Assembly: GCA_947458305.1 (NCBI GenBank)
Contig: CANGZO010000061.1
Span: 1 to 11,042, forward strand
Length of the DNA: 11,042 bases
Source: Comamonadaceae bacterium
Lineage (GTDB): Bacteria; Pseudomonadota; Gammaproteobacteria; Burkholderiales; Burkholderiaceae_C
Direction of reading: 5' to 3'
Shown one piece after another: positions 1 to 6,468 of this stretch (position 1 is the first letter of the stretch; every line of letters begins with the position of its first letter). The position numbers were made by a program, and so were the translations under genes. A model generated the notes under the pieces. That model saw nothing but the letters and a program-made list of their open reading frames with translations, had not been told where the DNA came from and ran no database searches.

Positions 1-109
1 CAGGTGTCATGACCGCCATCGGGGGGCGGCCTGCGCGTTCGACGCGCTCGATCAGGCTGCGTGTGGCGGCATTCAACAACGATCGGGGGTTGGTGTGGTG
101 GCTGCTCAT
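1..109 (-). CDS. N-terminal fragment of a probable alpha/beta-hydrolase (esterase/lipase), cut by window edge
   Basis: Reading the minus strand from an ATG at 109-107 gives 36 uninterrupted codons to the window edge. The peptide starts MSSHHTNPRSLLNAATRS and continues through ERAGRPPM to a Met-Thr-Pro. An amphipathic start followed by an 'AGRPP...(M/L)TP' segment is typical of the N-terminus of hormone-sensitive-lipase-like (alpha/beta-hydrolase fold 3) acetyl esterases, just before the cap and core. The catalytic GxSxG and HGGG motifs would lie outside the window, so the family call is inference from about 36 residues. No convincing Shine-Dalgarno precedes the ATG; the frame is open upstream to a stop at 158-160 but offers no ATG there. 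The gene diverges from the alcohol dehydrogenase. Confidence 0.5.
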   Translation of the reverse strand, partial: MSSHHTNPRSLLNAATRSLIERVERAGRPPMAVMTP

Positions 110-191
110 GGGAGTGTGGGTTGTCGATGCCTGCGGGGCTGGGTGGCAGGAGCCAATTCAAACATGGGTCAAAAAAAGGGCCAACAAGGTG

Positions 192-204
192 CGGACATGG
201 TCCG
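192..204. repeat. Inverted repeat CGGAC-ATG-GTCCG
   Basis: Perfect 5-bp arms (192-196 and 200-204) flank a 3-nt centre. It lies in the divergent spacer, about 125 bp upstream of the alcohol dehydrogenase start, and could be an operator half or chance. The arms do not extend further. Confidence 0.35.
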
Positions 205-212
205 AACAAGTG

Positions 213-231
213 TGACAGCCCTGGCGTGTCA
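213..231. repeat. Inverted repeat TGACAGCC-ct-GGC(g)TGTCA
   Basis: The outer arms TGACA (213-217) and TGTCA (227-231) pair perfectly. The inner GCC (218-220) and GGC (223-225) extend the stem to 8 bp with a single bulged G at 226. It could be a protein-binding dyad or a small hairpin in a leader transcript. Confidence 0.4.
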
Positions 232-246
232 TCAGCGCTTTCCTGC

Positions 247-264
247 ATCAAAATCGGCTTTGAT
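247..264. repeat. Inverted repeat ATCAAA-N6-TTTGAT, candidate operator
   Basis: Perfect 6-bp arms (247-252 and 259-264) flank a 6-nt spacer, giving an 18-bp dyad about 65 bp upstream of the alcohol dehydrogenase start. The AT-rich arms and spacing resemble a dimeric transcription-factor site. No specific regulator family can be assigned. Confidence 0.4.
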
Positions 265-317
265 CGTACAACGCCCTGCCCCGCTGTTCTGTCACTTCCG
301 AACCGGGGCGCCAGATT

Positions 318-321
318 GGAG
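318..321 (+). promoter_or_regulatory. Ribosome binding site (GGAG) for the alcohol dehydrogenase
   Basis: GGAG lies 7 nt upstream of the ATG at 329. It fixes this start over in-frame upstream codons, which extend the frame back to about 95 and encode residues unlike the family. Confidence 0.75.
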
Positions 322-328
322 TTATCGC

Positions 329-1465
329 ATGTCCTTTATCAACTACGTTACCCAAATCCAGATCGACTTTGGCGCTGTCAAGCTGCTTCAAGCCGAATGC
401 GAGCGCGTGGGTATCCACAAACCCCTGATCGTGACCGACGCGGGCGTCAAGGCCGCAGGCGTGTTGCAAAAGGCCTTGGACGCCCTGCCTGGCTTGCACG
501 TCACCGTGTTTGACCAAACGCCCTCCAACCCGACCGAAGCGGCCGTACGCGCGGCGGCAGCCATGTACAAGGCCCACGGTTGCGACGGACTGATCGCGGT
601 GGGCGGCGGCTCGGCCATCGACTGCGCCAAAGGTGTGGCGATTGCCGTCAGCCACGAAGGCCCGCTCAAAACGTACGCCACCATAGAAGGCGGCTCGCTC
701 AAGATCACCGACCGCGTGGCCCCCATCATCGCCGTGCCCACCACCAGCGGCACCGGCAGCGAAGTGGCCCGGGGCGCGATTTTGATCCTGGACGATGGCC
801 GCAAAGTGGGCTTTCACAGCTGGTTCATCGTGCCCAAAGCGGCCATTTGTGACCCCGAACTGACCTTCGGTCTGCCGCCCATCCTGACGGCTGCGACGGG
901 CATGGACGCGGTCGCGCACTGCATGGAAACCTTCATGGCTGCGCCCTTCAACCCACCCGCCGACGGCATTGCGCTGGATGGCTTGGCCCGTGGTTGGGCG
1001 CACATCGAACGCGCTACGGTCAATGGCCAAGACCGCGAAGCGCGCCTCAACATGATGAGCGCCAGCATGCAAGGCGCCATGGCCTTTCAAAAAGGCTTGG
1101 GCTGCGTGCACTCGCTCAGTCACAGCCTGGGTGGCGTGAATCCGCGTCTGCACCACGGCACCTTGAACGCCATGTTTTTGCCCGCCGTGGTGAAGTTCAA
1201 CGCGGCGGCTGAAAGCGTGCAAAAAGAAAACCGCCTCAACCGCATGGCCCAGGCCATGGGCCTGCAAAGCGGCTCCGACATCCCCGACGCCATCCGTGAC
1301 ATGTGCGCCCGCTTGGGGCTGCCCACGGGCTTGGGCGACATGGGTGTGACCGAGGGCCTGTTTGATGCGGTGATCACCGGGGCGCTGGCCGACCACTGCC
1401 ACAAGACCAACCCACGCATCGCCTCGGCCGATGAATACCGGGACATGCTCTTGACCAGCATGTAA
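329..1465 (+). CDS. Iron-containing (group III) alcohol dehydrogenase
   Basis: A 378-residue protein, the usual length for Fe-dependent NAD(P)-linked alcohol dehydrogenases, which interconvert primary alcohols and aldehydes (relatives include FucO, PduQ and 4-hydroxybutyrate dehydrogenases). It is cytoplasmic. The N-terminal dinucleotide domain carries GGGSAIDCAK (residues 92-101), followed by the PTTSGTGSE segment (137-145). The helical metal domain has TGMDAVAHCME (190-200), supplying Asp193 and His197, then His261, His265 and HHG (275-277) as the remaining metal-site candidates. In FucO the last two iron ligands are 14 residues apart; here the HHG pair gives 14 or 15, and the usual 'AH' is 'SH' at 264-265, so this is a divergent subgroup with an apparently intact iron site. 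The ATG at 329 is chosen because GGAG precedes it and the N-terminus is family-like. The gene is divergent from the hydrolase fragment and convergent with trhO. The substrate cannot be told from sequence. Confidence 0.9.
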   Translation: MSFINYVTQIQIDFGAVKLLQAECERVGIHKPLIVTDAGVKAAGVLQKALDALPGLHVTVFDQTPSNPTEAAVRAAAAMYKAHGCDGLIAVGGGSAIDCAKGVAIAVSHEGPLKTYATIEGGSLKITDRVAPIIAVPTTSGTGSEVARGAILILDDGRKVGFHSWFIVPKAAICDPELTFGLPPILTAATGMDAVAHCMETFMAAPFNPPADGIALDGLARGWAHIERATVNGQDREARLNMMSASMQGAMAFQKGLGCVHSLSHSLGGVNPRLHHGTLNAMFLPAVVKFNAAAESVQKENRLNRMAQAMGLQSGSDIPDAIRDMCARLGLPTGLGDMGVTEGLFDAVITGALADHCHKTNPRIASADEYRDMLLTSM

Positions 1466-1481
1466 ACCCTAGAGTTGCCAG

Positions 1482-1498
1482 ACCCGACTGGATCGGGT
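1482..1498. terminator. Possible weak bidirectional hairpin between convergent genes
   Basis: ACCCGA (1482-1487) pairs with TCGGGT (1493-1498) around a 5-nt loop. A further CC/GG pair is possible outside a 2-nt bulge. It sits in the 49-nt gap between the alcohol dehydrogenase stop and the trhO stop. No T-tract follows on either strand, so intrinsic termination is uncertain. Confidence 0.4.
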
Positions 1499-1514
1499 GG
1501 CCAAGATTTCAGCT

Positions 1515-2468
1515 TCAGAAAGCCTCATGGTTGGGCATCTTGGCCCCGACATGCAACTCGCCGCGTGCCTCGGCCAGTTCCACCTGGCGCTGGCGTTCGG
1601 CCATTTTTTCTTTTTGTTCAGGGGTGCGTTGGTCATGGCAATGGGCGCAGCTGACGCCCAAGACGTAATGCGGAGATTGCTTGTCTTGCTCACTCAGCGG
1701 CCAGCGACATGAGCGACACAGTTCATGGTGGCCCAAGCCCAGCCCGTGGCCCACGCTCACGCGCTCGTCAAACACAAAGCACTCACCTTCCCAGGTGCTT
1801 TGCTCTGGCGGAATCTCCTCCAAGTATTTGAGGATGCCGCCTTCAAGGTGGTAGACCTCTTCAAAACCGCGCATTTTCATGAGCGCGGTGGATTTTTCGC
1901 AGCGGATGCCACCCGTGCAGAACATCGCCACTTTGGTCTTTTTGGCAGCTTCGCCTTGCAGGTTTACTTGTGCGTCCAGCCAGGCGGGCAGTTGCACAAA
2001 ATTCTTGAGGTTCGGATTGATCGCGCCCTTGAAGGTGCCAATGGCCACCTCGTAGTCGTTCCGTGTGTCGATCACCACCACATCCGGGTCGGCCAACAGG
2101 GCGTTCCAGTCAGCAGGTTTGACGTATTGGCCCACCGTCTTGTTCGGGTCCAGCTCGGGCACACGCAAGGTCACGATCTCTTTCTTGAGCTTGACCTTCA
2201 TGCGGGTGAATGGAGGCTTGGGGCTCCACGACTCTTTGTGCTGCAACGTGGCCAGGCGCGGGTCGGCATGCAAAAACGCCAGCACGTGACGGACACCGGC
2301 TTCAGGCCCGGCAATCGTGCCGTTGATGCCTTCGTGCGCCAAGAGCAAGGTGCCCTTCACATCATTGGATTCACAACAAGCCTGCAAAGGCGCTTGCAGG
2401 TCGACGAAGTCGGGCAAATCGACAAATTTATAGAGCGCAGCGGTGAGAAAAAGAGAGGTGTTCAACAT
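1515..2468 (-). CDS. trhO: tRNA uridine(34) hydroxylase TrhO (rhodanese-domain, YceA family)
   Basis: A 317-residue protein of the TrhO/YceA family, which hydroxylates U34 of tRNA using O2 (ho5U, precursor of cmo5U-type wobble modifications). The N-terminal ferredoxin-like domain contains the family signature AHEGINGTI (44-52). The rhodanese domain (about 125-220) has VIDTRNDYE (132-140) and the active-site loop CTGGIRCEKS (184-193), with Cys184 as presumed catalytic residue. The tail carries paired cysteines CRSC (251-254) and CAHCH (274-278), a likely metal or structural site as in family members, then a charged end. The ATG at 2468 fits the family N-terminus. An in-frame ATG at 2507 would overlap the preceding gene by 11 nt and add 13 unfamiliar residues (MGHNPDIKADNHG). 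It is the last gene of the tex cluster; the Shine-Dalgarno is weak, suggesting coupling. Confidence 0.93.
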   Translation of the reverse strand: MLNTSLFLTAALYKFVDLPDFVDLQAPLQACCESNDVKGTLLLAHEGINGTIAGPEAGVRHVLAFLHADPRLATLQHKESWSPKPPFTRMKVKLKKEIVTLRVPELDPNKTVGQYVKPADWNALLADPDVVVIDTRNDYEVAIGTFKGAINPNLKNFVQLPAWLDAQVNLQGEAAKKTKVAMFCTGGIRCEKSTALMKMRGFEEVYHLEGGILKYLEEIPPEQSTWEGECFVFDERVSVGHGLGLGHHELCRSCRWPLSEQDKQSPHYVLGVSCAHCHDQRTPEQKEKMAERQRQVELAEARGELHVGAKMPNHEAF

Positions 2469-2496
2469 GCCGTGATTATCCGCTTTGATATCAGGG

Positions 2497-2784
2497 TTAT
2501 GTCCCATAAGTGGTCAAAACCACATCGGCTGCCTCTTGACGCAAAGGGATCAGGGCTTGGTAGGCGGCAGATGCGTGCCACCCTTTTGCATGGTCCGCAG
2601 AAGGAAAACGGATCACAACGATGTCTGGATGTGGGCTGATGCCTGAAAACGATTGAACCTGTTCACCCCGAAACACGAGTTCTCCGCCAAAAGGCAGCAC
2701 CGTGGCCAGAACCTGTCCTCGGTATTGGGCCCATTTTTCTGGGTTTTTAACCGTCATTTGACCCACAACATAGGCTTCAGACAT
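2497..2784 (-). CDS. DUF1330 family protein
   Basis: A 95-residue protein matching DUF1330 across its length: 'YVVGQMTVKNPEKWAQYR' (residues 5-22), a central 'GGELVFRGE' strand region (33-41), and the C-terminal 'IVVIRFPS..HAKGWHAS..YQALIPLR' pattern (55-82). Members are small dimeric alpha-beta proteins with a ferredoxin-like (alpha-beta barrel) fold. Their biochemical function is not established, so none is assigned. It is cytoplasmic with no signal peptide or membrane segment. It follows the patatin gene after 9 nt, and its Shine-Dalgarno overlaps that gene's stop codon. Twenty-eight nt separate its stop from trhO. Confidence 0.88.
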   Translation of the reverse strand: MSEAYVVGQMTVKNPEKWAQYRGQVLATVLPFGGELVFRGEQVQSFSGISPHPDIVVIRFPSADHAKGWHASAAYQALIPLRQEAADVVLTTYGT

Positions 2785-2788
2785 CAGA

Positions 2789-2795
2789 CTTCCTT
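2789..2795 (-). promoter_or_regulatory. Ribosome binding site overlapping a stop codon (TAAGGAAG)
   Basis: On the minus strand AAGGAAG lies 4 nt before the DUF1330 ATG. Its first two A's are the last two bases of the patatin gene's TAA stop (2794-2796). Terminating ribosomes would therefore sit on the Shine-Dalgarno, an arrangement that suggests translational coupling. Confidence 0.75.
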
Positions 2796-3879
2796 ACAAG
2801 GGTTGAACACGCAACAAACTGGGGTTTTGCAACCAGCTGCTGAACTCATCCGCCAATTGCTGGCTGGCACGCGCAGCCGCATTCCAGACCTTCACCCGCC
2901 CCGCCAAATCGCGGTCGTAAGTCATGAAGTCATTGCGGTCTGGCAATTTGGCGTTTGGCAAAGTTTTGACCCATTCGAGGTTGGGGGTCAACACGATGGT
3001 GCTGTCCAGAAAAGGTGTCGCGCCGTGCCGCCACTTGAGCGCCTTGTCGAGCCAGCCCGGCACCACACTCTTCTGAAAATGCGGGTACAGCACGATGGCA
3101 CGCTCTGGACCTTTCACTGGTGCACTCCAGTTCAGGTGCAGGTGGTAATCGGTGATGCCGCCATCCCAATACGCGCCAACGGGTGCGCCGGGGATGTCGT
3201 GCACCGCTTTGAGGGCAAACGGAATGGAGCAACTCGCTTGCAGCGCGGGCATGAAGTTGGCTTCGGTCAGGGCTAAGGCGCGGGTGCGAAAGTCTTGCGC
3301 GTCAAAAGGCAAAGCCACACCCTGCCCAGAAAACACAACGCGCTCCAACCAGCCGCCCAAGGCGCGGCGGTGCACCGCGTTGCTCAAAAACGCCCCCGCA
3401 TAGCCGAGGGGTGTGGCAAGAGAGTGCTCGCGGTGCAAGATGTGCCGCCCGCGCGAAGTGACGATGTGCAGCCGATACCGGGGGTGCGACAACAACTCTG
3501 CGATGCGCCCGCCATAAAAAGCCTGCAGGCTTTGTCCAAACGCATCGCTCACCTGCTGGGCGCTCACGCGCTTTTGACCGGGCAGTGGTTCGTAATGCTG
3601 GTGGATGTAGTCGTGCTCCAGCCGTTCAAACGCCGCGACCGATTTGTTCAGGCAAGCGGTGGCCATGCGCCACGCGCCAATCGATGCGCCCACCAAATCC
3701 ACAGTTTGCGTGCTTTGCGCCAGCCAATCGCCAAAAATGAAGCGATCCAGTGGCCCCAAGATCAGACCCTTGGGGCCACCGGCTGCGCCCGGAATCACGC
3801 CGATGTGCTCGGCCTGCAAACCATGTTCGCGGATGTGGGCCAGCGCCTTGGGGCCAGCGTGGATGTGGAGGGCTTGCAT
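2794..3879 (-). CDS. Patatin-like phospholipase family protein
   Basis: A 361-residue protein with the three patatin hallmarks of a Ser-Asp dyad acyl hydrolase. They are a glycine-rich oxyanion loop GAAGGPKG (31-38), the nucleophile elbow GASIG (64-68, Ser66), and DGG (239-241, Asp239). It would cleave acyl esters of phospholipids or related lipids. The oxyanion loop is the 'GxxGGPK' variant rather than classical GGGxxG, as in a branch of bacterial patatins that I recognise from proteobacteria. No signal peptide or transmembrane segment is seen, so it is probably cytoplasmic or peripherally membrane-bound. It starts 5 nt after the tex stop with only a weak purine stretch (GAAG) before it, so translation probably depends on tex. 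Substrate and physiological role are unknown. Confidence 0.87.
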   Translation of the reverse strand: MQALHIHAGPKALAHIREHGLQAEHIGVIPGAAGGPKGLILGPLDRFIFGDWLAQSTQTVDLVGASIGAWRMATACLNKSVAAFERLEHDYIHQHYEPLPGQKRVSAQQVSDAFGQSLQAFYGGRIAELLSHPRYRLHIVTSRGRHILHREHSLATPLGYAGAFLSNAVHRRALGGWLERVVFSGQGVALPFDAQDFRTRALALTEANFMPALQASCSIPFALKAVHDIPGAPVGAYWDGGITDYHLHLNWSAPVKGPERAIVLYPHFQKSVVPGWLDKALKWRHGATPFLDSTIVLTPNLEWVKTLPNAKLPDRNDFMTYDRDLAGRVKVWNAAARASQQLADEFSSWLQNPSLLRVQPL

Positions 3880-3884
3880 GGGTT

Positions 3885-6254
3885 TTATTTCTTCAGACCT
3901 TGCAGCTTGGCAAAGGCGCTGGCCATGGCCGAGCCTGCTCCAGCTGCGGGGGGAGAGGTGTAACCGCCCCCGCCACCGCCGCCGCGCTGGCGGGGGCCTG
4001 GTCCTGCCCCTTCAAACTTGTTGTCCCTCGGTCCATCGCGGCGGGTCGGGGCTGCGTCGAGCTTCATGGTCAGGCTGATGCGCTTGCGGGCCACGTCCAC
4101 CTCCAGCACCTTTACTTTGACGATGTCGCCGGTTTTGACCACCTCACGGGCGTCGGTCACGAACTTGTTGGCCAACTGGCTCACATGCACCAGCCCGTCC
4201 TGGTGAACGCCCAGGTCCACAAACGCGCCAAACTGGGCCACGTTGCTCACGGTACCTTCCAGCGTCATGCCCTCTTTCAGGTCCTTGATGTCTTCCACGC
4301 CATCGGCCAAGCGAGCCACTTTGAAGTCGGGTCGCGGATCGCGGCCGGGTTTTTCCAGCTCGCCCAGTATGTCTTTGATGGTGATGGCACCGAATTTGTC
4401 GTTCACAAACAGCTCGGGCTTGAGCGTTTTGAGCACATCCGAGCGGCCCATGATCTCTTGAATCGGCTTGGCGGTCTTGACGATGATCTGCTCGACCACC
4501 GGGTAGGTTTCGGGGTGCACACCCGTCATGTCCAGCGGGTTGTCGCCGCCACGAATGCGCAAAAAGCCCGCGCTTTGCTCGAAGGTCTTGGCGCCCAGGC
4601 CGGTCACTTTCAGCAAGTCTTGGCGGGTTTTGAACACGCCATGGGCATCGCGCCAGCGCACCACCGACTTGGCCACGCTGGCCGACAAGCCCGACACGCG
4701 GGTGAGCAGCGGCACGCTGGCCGTGTTCAGGTCCACGCCCACCGAGTTCACGCAATCCTCCACCACGGCATCCAGCGTTTTGGCCAGCTCGCTTTGGTTC
4801 ACGTCGTGCTGGTATTGGCCCACACCAATCGCTTTGGGGTCGATCTTGACCAGCTCAGACAGCGGGTCTTGCAGGCGGCGGGCAATGGATGCCGCGCCGC
4901 GCAAGCTCACGTCCACATCGGGCATTTCTTGTGAGGCAAATTCGCTGGCCGAGTACACCGAAGCACCCGCTTCACTCACCACCACCTTCTGTATCTCTAC
5001 ACCGTTTCGCAATCGGGCCAGTTGCTTGATCAGATCCCCCGCCAGCTTGTCGGTTTCGCGGCTGGCCGTGCCGTTGCCAATCGCGATCAGGTTCACGTTG
5101 TGCTTTTCGCAGAGCTTGGCCAGGGTAAAGAGAGAGCCCTCCCAGTCCTTGCGCGGCTCGTGTGGATACACCGTGGAGGTGTCGACCAGTTTGCCGGTGG
5201 CGTCGACCACGGCCACCTTCACGCCCGTGCGGATGCCCGGGTCCAGGCCCATGACCACGCGGGGTCCAGCGGGTGCGGCCAGCAGCAAATCACGCAGGTT
5301 GTCACTGAACACTTTGATGGCGACTTTTTCGGCTTCTTCGCGCAGGCGGGCAAACAGGTCGCGCTCGGTGGACAGGCTGAGTTTCACGCGCCAGGTCCAG
5401 GCCACGCATTTGCGGATCAGGTCGTCCGAGGAGCGAGCCGCATGGCTCCATCCCAGGTGCATGGCAATCTTGCCTTCGGCGATGCTGGGTTTGCCGGGCT
5501 CGGGCTCCACCGGTAAGACCAGTTTGGCGTCAAGCACTTCCAGCGCACGACCACGGAAAACGGCCAAAGCCCGGTGCGAAGGCACGCGGCCAATCGGCTC
5601 GTCGTAATCAAAGTAATCACGGAACTTGGACACATCCGCGTTGTTCTCGTCCTTGCCGTCGGCCAGTTTGCTTTTGAACAGGCCTTCGTTCCACAGCCAT
5701 TCGCGCAGGGCTTGTACCAGTGATGCGTCTTCGGCCCAGCGCTCGCTCAGCAAATCGCGCACACCGTCGAGCACGGCAGCAATGGTGGTGAAGTCGGCCC
5801 CGTCAATCGCGCCTGCAGGCAGCACAAAGGCAGCGGCTTCGGCATGCGGGTCAAGGCGCGGGTCGGCAAACAGCTTGTCAGCCAAGGGCTCGAGCCCCGC
5901 CTCGCGGGCGATCATGCCCTTGGTGCGGCGCTTGGGCTTATAGGGCAAATACAGGTCTTCCAGCTCTTGTTTGGTGGGCGCGGCATCGATGGCAGCCAGC
6001 AACTCGGGCGTCATCTTGCCCTGCTCGGTGATGCTCTTGATCACCGCAGCGCGGCGGTCTTCGAGTTCGCGCAAATAGCCCAGACGCGACTCCAACTCGC
6101 GCAGCTGGATGTCGTCCAGACCACCGGTCACTTCTTTGCGGTAACGGGCGATGAAGGGGACGGTGGCACCACCGTCTAGCAATTCCACAGCGGTCTTGAC
6201 CTGGTCAGGGCGGATACGGATTTCAGCGGCCAGTTGGGCCAGGATTTTCTGCAT
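3885..6254 (-). CDS. tex: Tex: S1 RNA-binding-domain transcription accessory protein
   Basis: A 789-residue full-length Tex/YhgF homologue, slightly longer than typical ~770-residue members. Order of domains: N-terminal helical Tex region (about 1-325, with 'TVPFIARYRKE' at 31-41 and 'LYLPYKPKRRTKG' at 101-113); YqgF/RNase H-like domain from about 332 with GLDPGIRTG (336-344); helix-hairpin-helix pair (about 500-570, with 'VGVDLNTAS' and 'VTGLGAKTFE'); S1 OB-fold (about 661-732, 'GTVSNVAQFGAFVDLG'). The family binds nucleic acid and affects transcription and expression, related to eukaryotic Spt6. The C-terminal tail is low-complexity with seven glycines (758-764) after RQR, resembling an RGG-type RNA-binding tail. 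It is the first gene of the cluster; the start at 6254 fits the family N-terminus, with a weak Shine-Dalgarno. Confidence 0.95.
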   Translation of the reverse strand: MQKILAQLAAEIRIRPDQVKTAVELLDGGATVPFIARYRKEVTGGLDDIQLRELESRLGYLRELEDRRAAVIKSITEQGKMTPELLAAIDAAPTKQELEDLYLPYKPKRRTKGMIAREAGLEPLADKLFADPRLDPHAEAAAFVLPAGAIDGADFTTIAAVLDGVRDLLSERWAEDASLVQALREWLWNEGLFKSKLADGKDENNADVSKFRDYFDYDEPIGRVPSHRALAVFRGRALEVLDAKLVLPVEPEPGKPSIAEGKIAMHLGWSHAARSSDDLIRKCVAWTWRVKLSLSTERDLFARLREEAEKVAIKVFSDNLRDLLLAAPAGPRVVMGLDPGIRTGVKVAVVDATGKLVDTSTVYPHEPRKDWEGSLFTLAKLCEKHNVNLIAIGNGTASRETDKLAGDLIKQLARLRNGVEIQKVVVSEAGASVYSASEFASQEMPDVDVSLRGAASIARRLQDPLSELVKIDPKAIGVGQYQHDVNQSELAKTLDAVVEDCVNSVGVDLNTASVPLLTRVSGLSASVAKSVVRWRDAHGVFKTRQDLLKVTGLGAKTFEQSAGFLRIRGGDNPLDMTGVHPETYPVVEQIIVKTAKPIQEIMGRSDVLKTLKPELFVNDKFGAITIKDILGELEKPGRDPRPDFKVARLADGVEDIKDLKEGMTLEGTVSNVAQFGAFVDLGVHQDGLVHVSQLANKFVTDAREVVKTGDIVKVKVLEVDVARKRISLTMKLDAAPTRRDGPRDNKFEGAGPGPRQRGGGGGGGYTSPPAAGAGSAMASAFAKLQGLKK
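3967..3996. repeat. Strong GC inverted repeat inside the 3' end of tex
   Basis: CCCCCGCC (3967-3974) and GGCGGGGG (3989-3996) are perfect 8-bp arms made only of G and C, around a 14-nt loop. The dyad encodes the Gly-rich tail of Tex and ends about 80 nt before the tex stop, so the polycistronic mRNA should carry a stable hairpin here. No T-tract follows, so it is not a simple intrinsic terminator. Confidence 0.6.
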
Positions 6255-6468
6255 GTTTCAGGTCACTGCGGGAATGAAAAAAACAACGAGTTTGCCACAT
6301 GCATCAAGGGCTGATCCTGTCTCCAGATGCAGGTACGTCAGCCCCGATCCGAGTCGAATCAACAATACAAACAAACAACTGCAAAAATATAAAAATCAAT
6401 TTTCAATGTAGCTTTTCTCGATTAAACTCATAAAAAATTGTTAAATATGACAATTGATGGGTTTGAAC
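6255..6468. promoter_or_regulatory. Divergent AT-rich intergenic region (tex / lipoprotein)
   Basis: This 214-bp spacer should carry the promoters of the tex cluster (minus) and the lipoprotein gene (plus). The part near the lipoprotein (about 6360-6455) is strikingly AT-rich, with TATAAA at 6388-6393 and TTAAAT at 6441-6446 as possible -10-like boxes. No good -35 match stands at the right spacing for either. The tex-proximal part is GC-richer and carries nested inverted repeats (6300-6344). On the minus strand a T7 run lies between those repeats and the tex start. Confidence 0.45.
6308..6344. repeat. Nested inverted repeat in the tex leader region
   Basis: Outer arms GGGCTGA (6308-6314) and TCAGCCC (6338-6344) are perfect 7-mers. 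An inner CCTG (6316-6319) pairs with CAGG (6330-6333), giving a two-part stem with an uneven internal loop (1 versus 4 nt). A competing pair TGCATC (6300-6305) / GATGCA (6326-6331) shares bases with the inner stem, so two mutually exclusive folds are possible. It lies 54-90 nt upstream of the tex start. Confidence 0.45.

Larger units (their letters stand above)
110..328. promoter_or_regulatory. Divergent intergenic region with three inverted repeats
   Basis: This 219-bp spacer separates the divergent hydrolase and alcohol dehydrogenase genes, so it should carry both promoters. No clear -35/-10 pair could be identified on either strand. It does hold three separate short inverted repeats (192-204, 213-231, 247-264) and an A-run at 171-177. 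The layout is compatible with a regulator-controlled divergent promoter, but no regulator gene is visible in the window. Confidence 0.45.

Noticed and set aside
95..328. N-terminal extension of the alcohol dehydrogenase from an upstream start
   Set aside because: The frame is open, but the added residues are not family-like, while GGAG and a family-like N-terminus mark the ATG at 329.
248..1402. Long minus-strand reading frame (384 codons) opposite the alcohol dehydrogenase
   Set aside because: Its composition (Ala/Arg/Gly/His-rich, no recognisable domain) is the usual antisense shadow of a GC-rich gene, and the plus strand has clear family motifs.
1725..2639. Plus-strand frame of 304 codons opposite trhO and the DUF1330 gene
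   Set aside because: It has no motif and overlaps two recognised genes; its openness follows from third-position GC bias.
3964..3990. CCGCC-type tandem repeat as a microsatellite or CRISPR-like element
   Set aside because: It is an in-frame Gly tract of Tex with no spacer structure; reported as a low-complexity tail and hairpin instead.
3750..4934. Plus-strand frame of 394 codons opposite tex
   Set aside because: It is an antisense shadow; the minus strand encodes the S1, HhH and YqgF domains of Tex with full conservation.
6360..6455. Insertion or prophage remnant suggested by the AT-rich stretch
   Set aside because: No terminal inverted repeats, target duplication or mobile-element gene are visible; AT-rich promoter DNA is the simpler reading.
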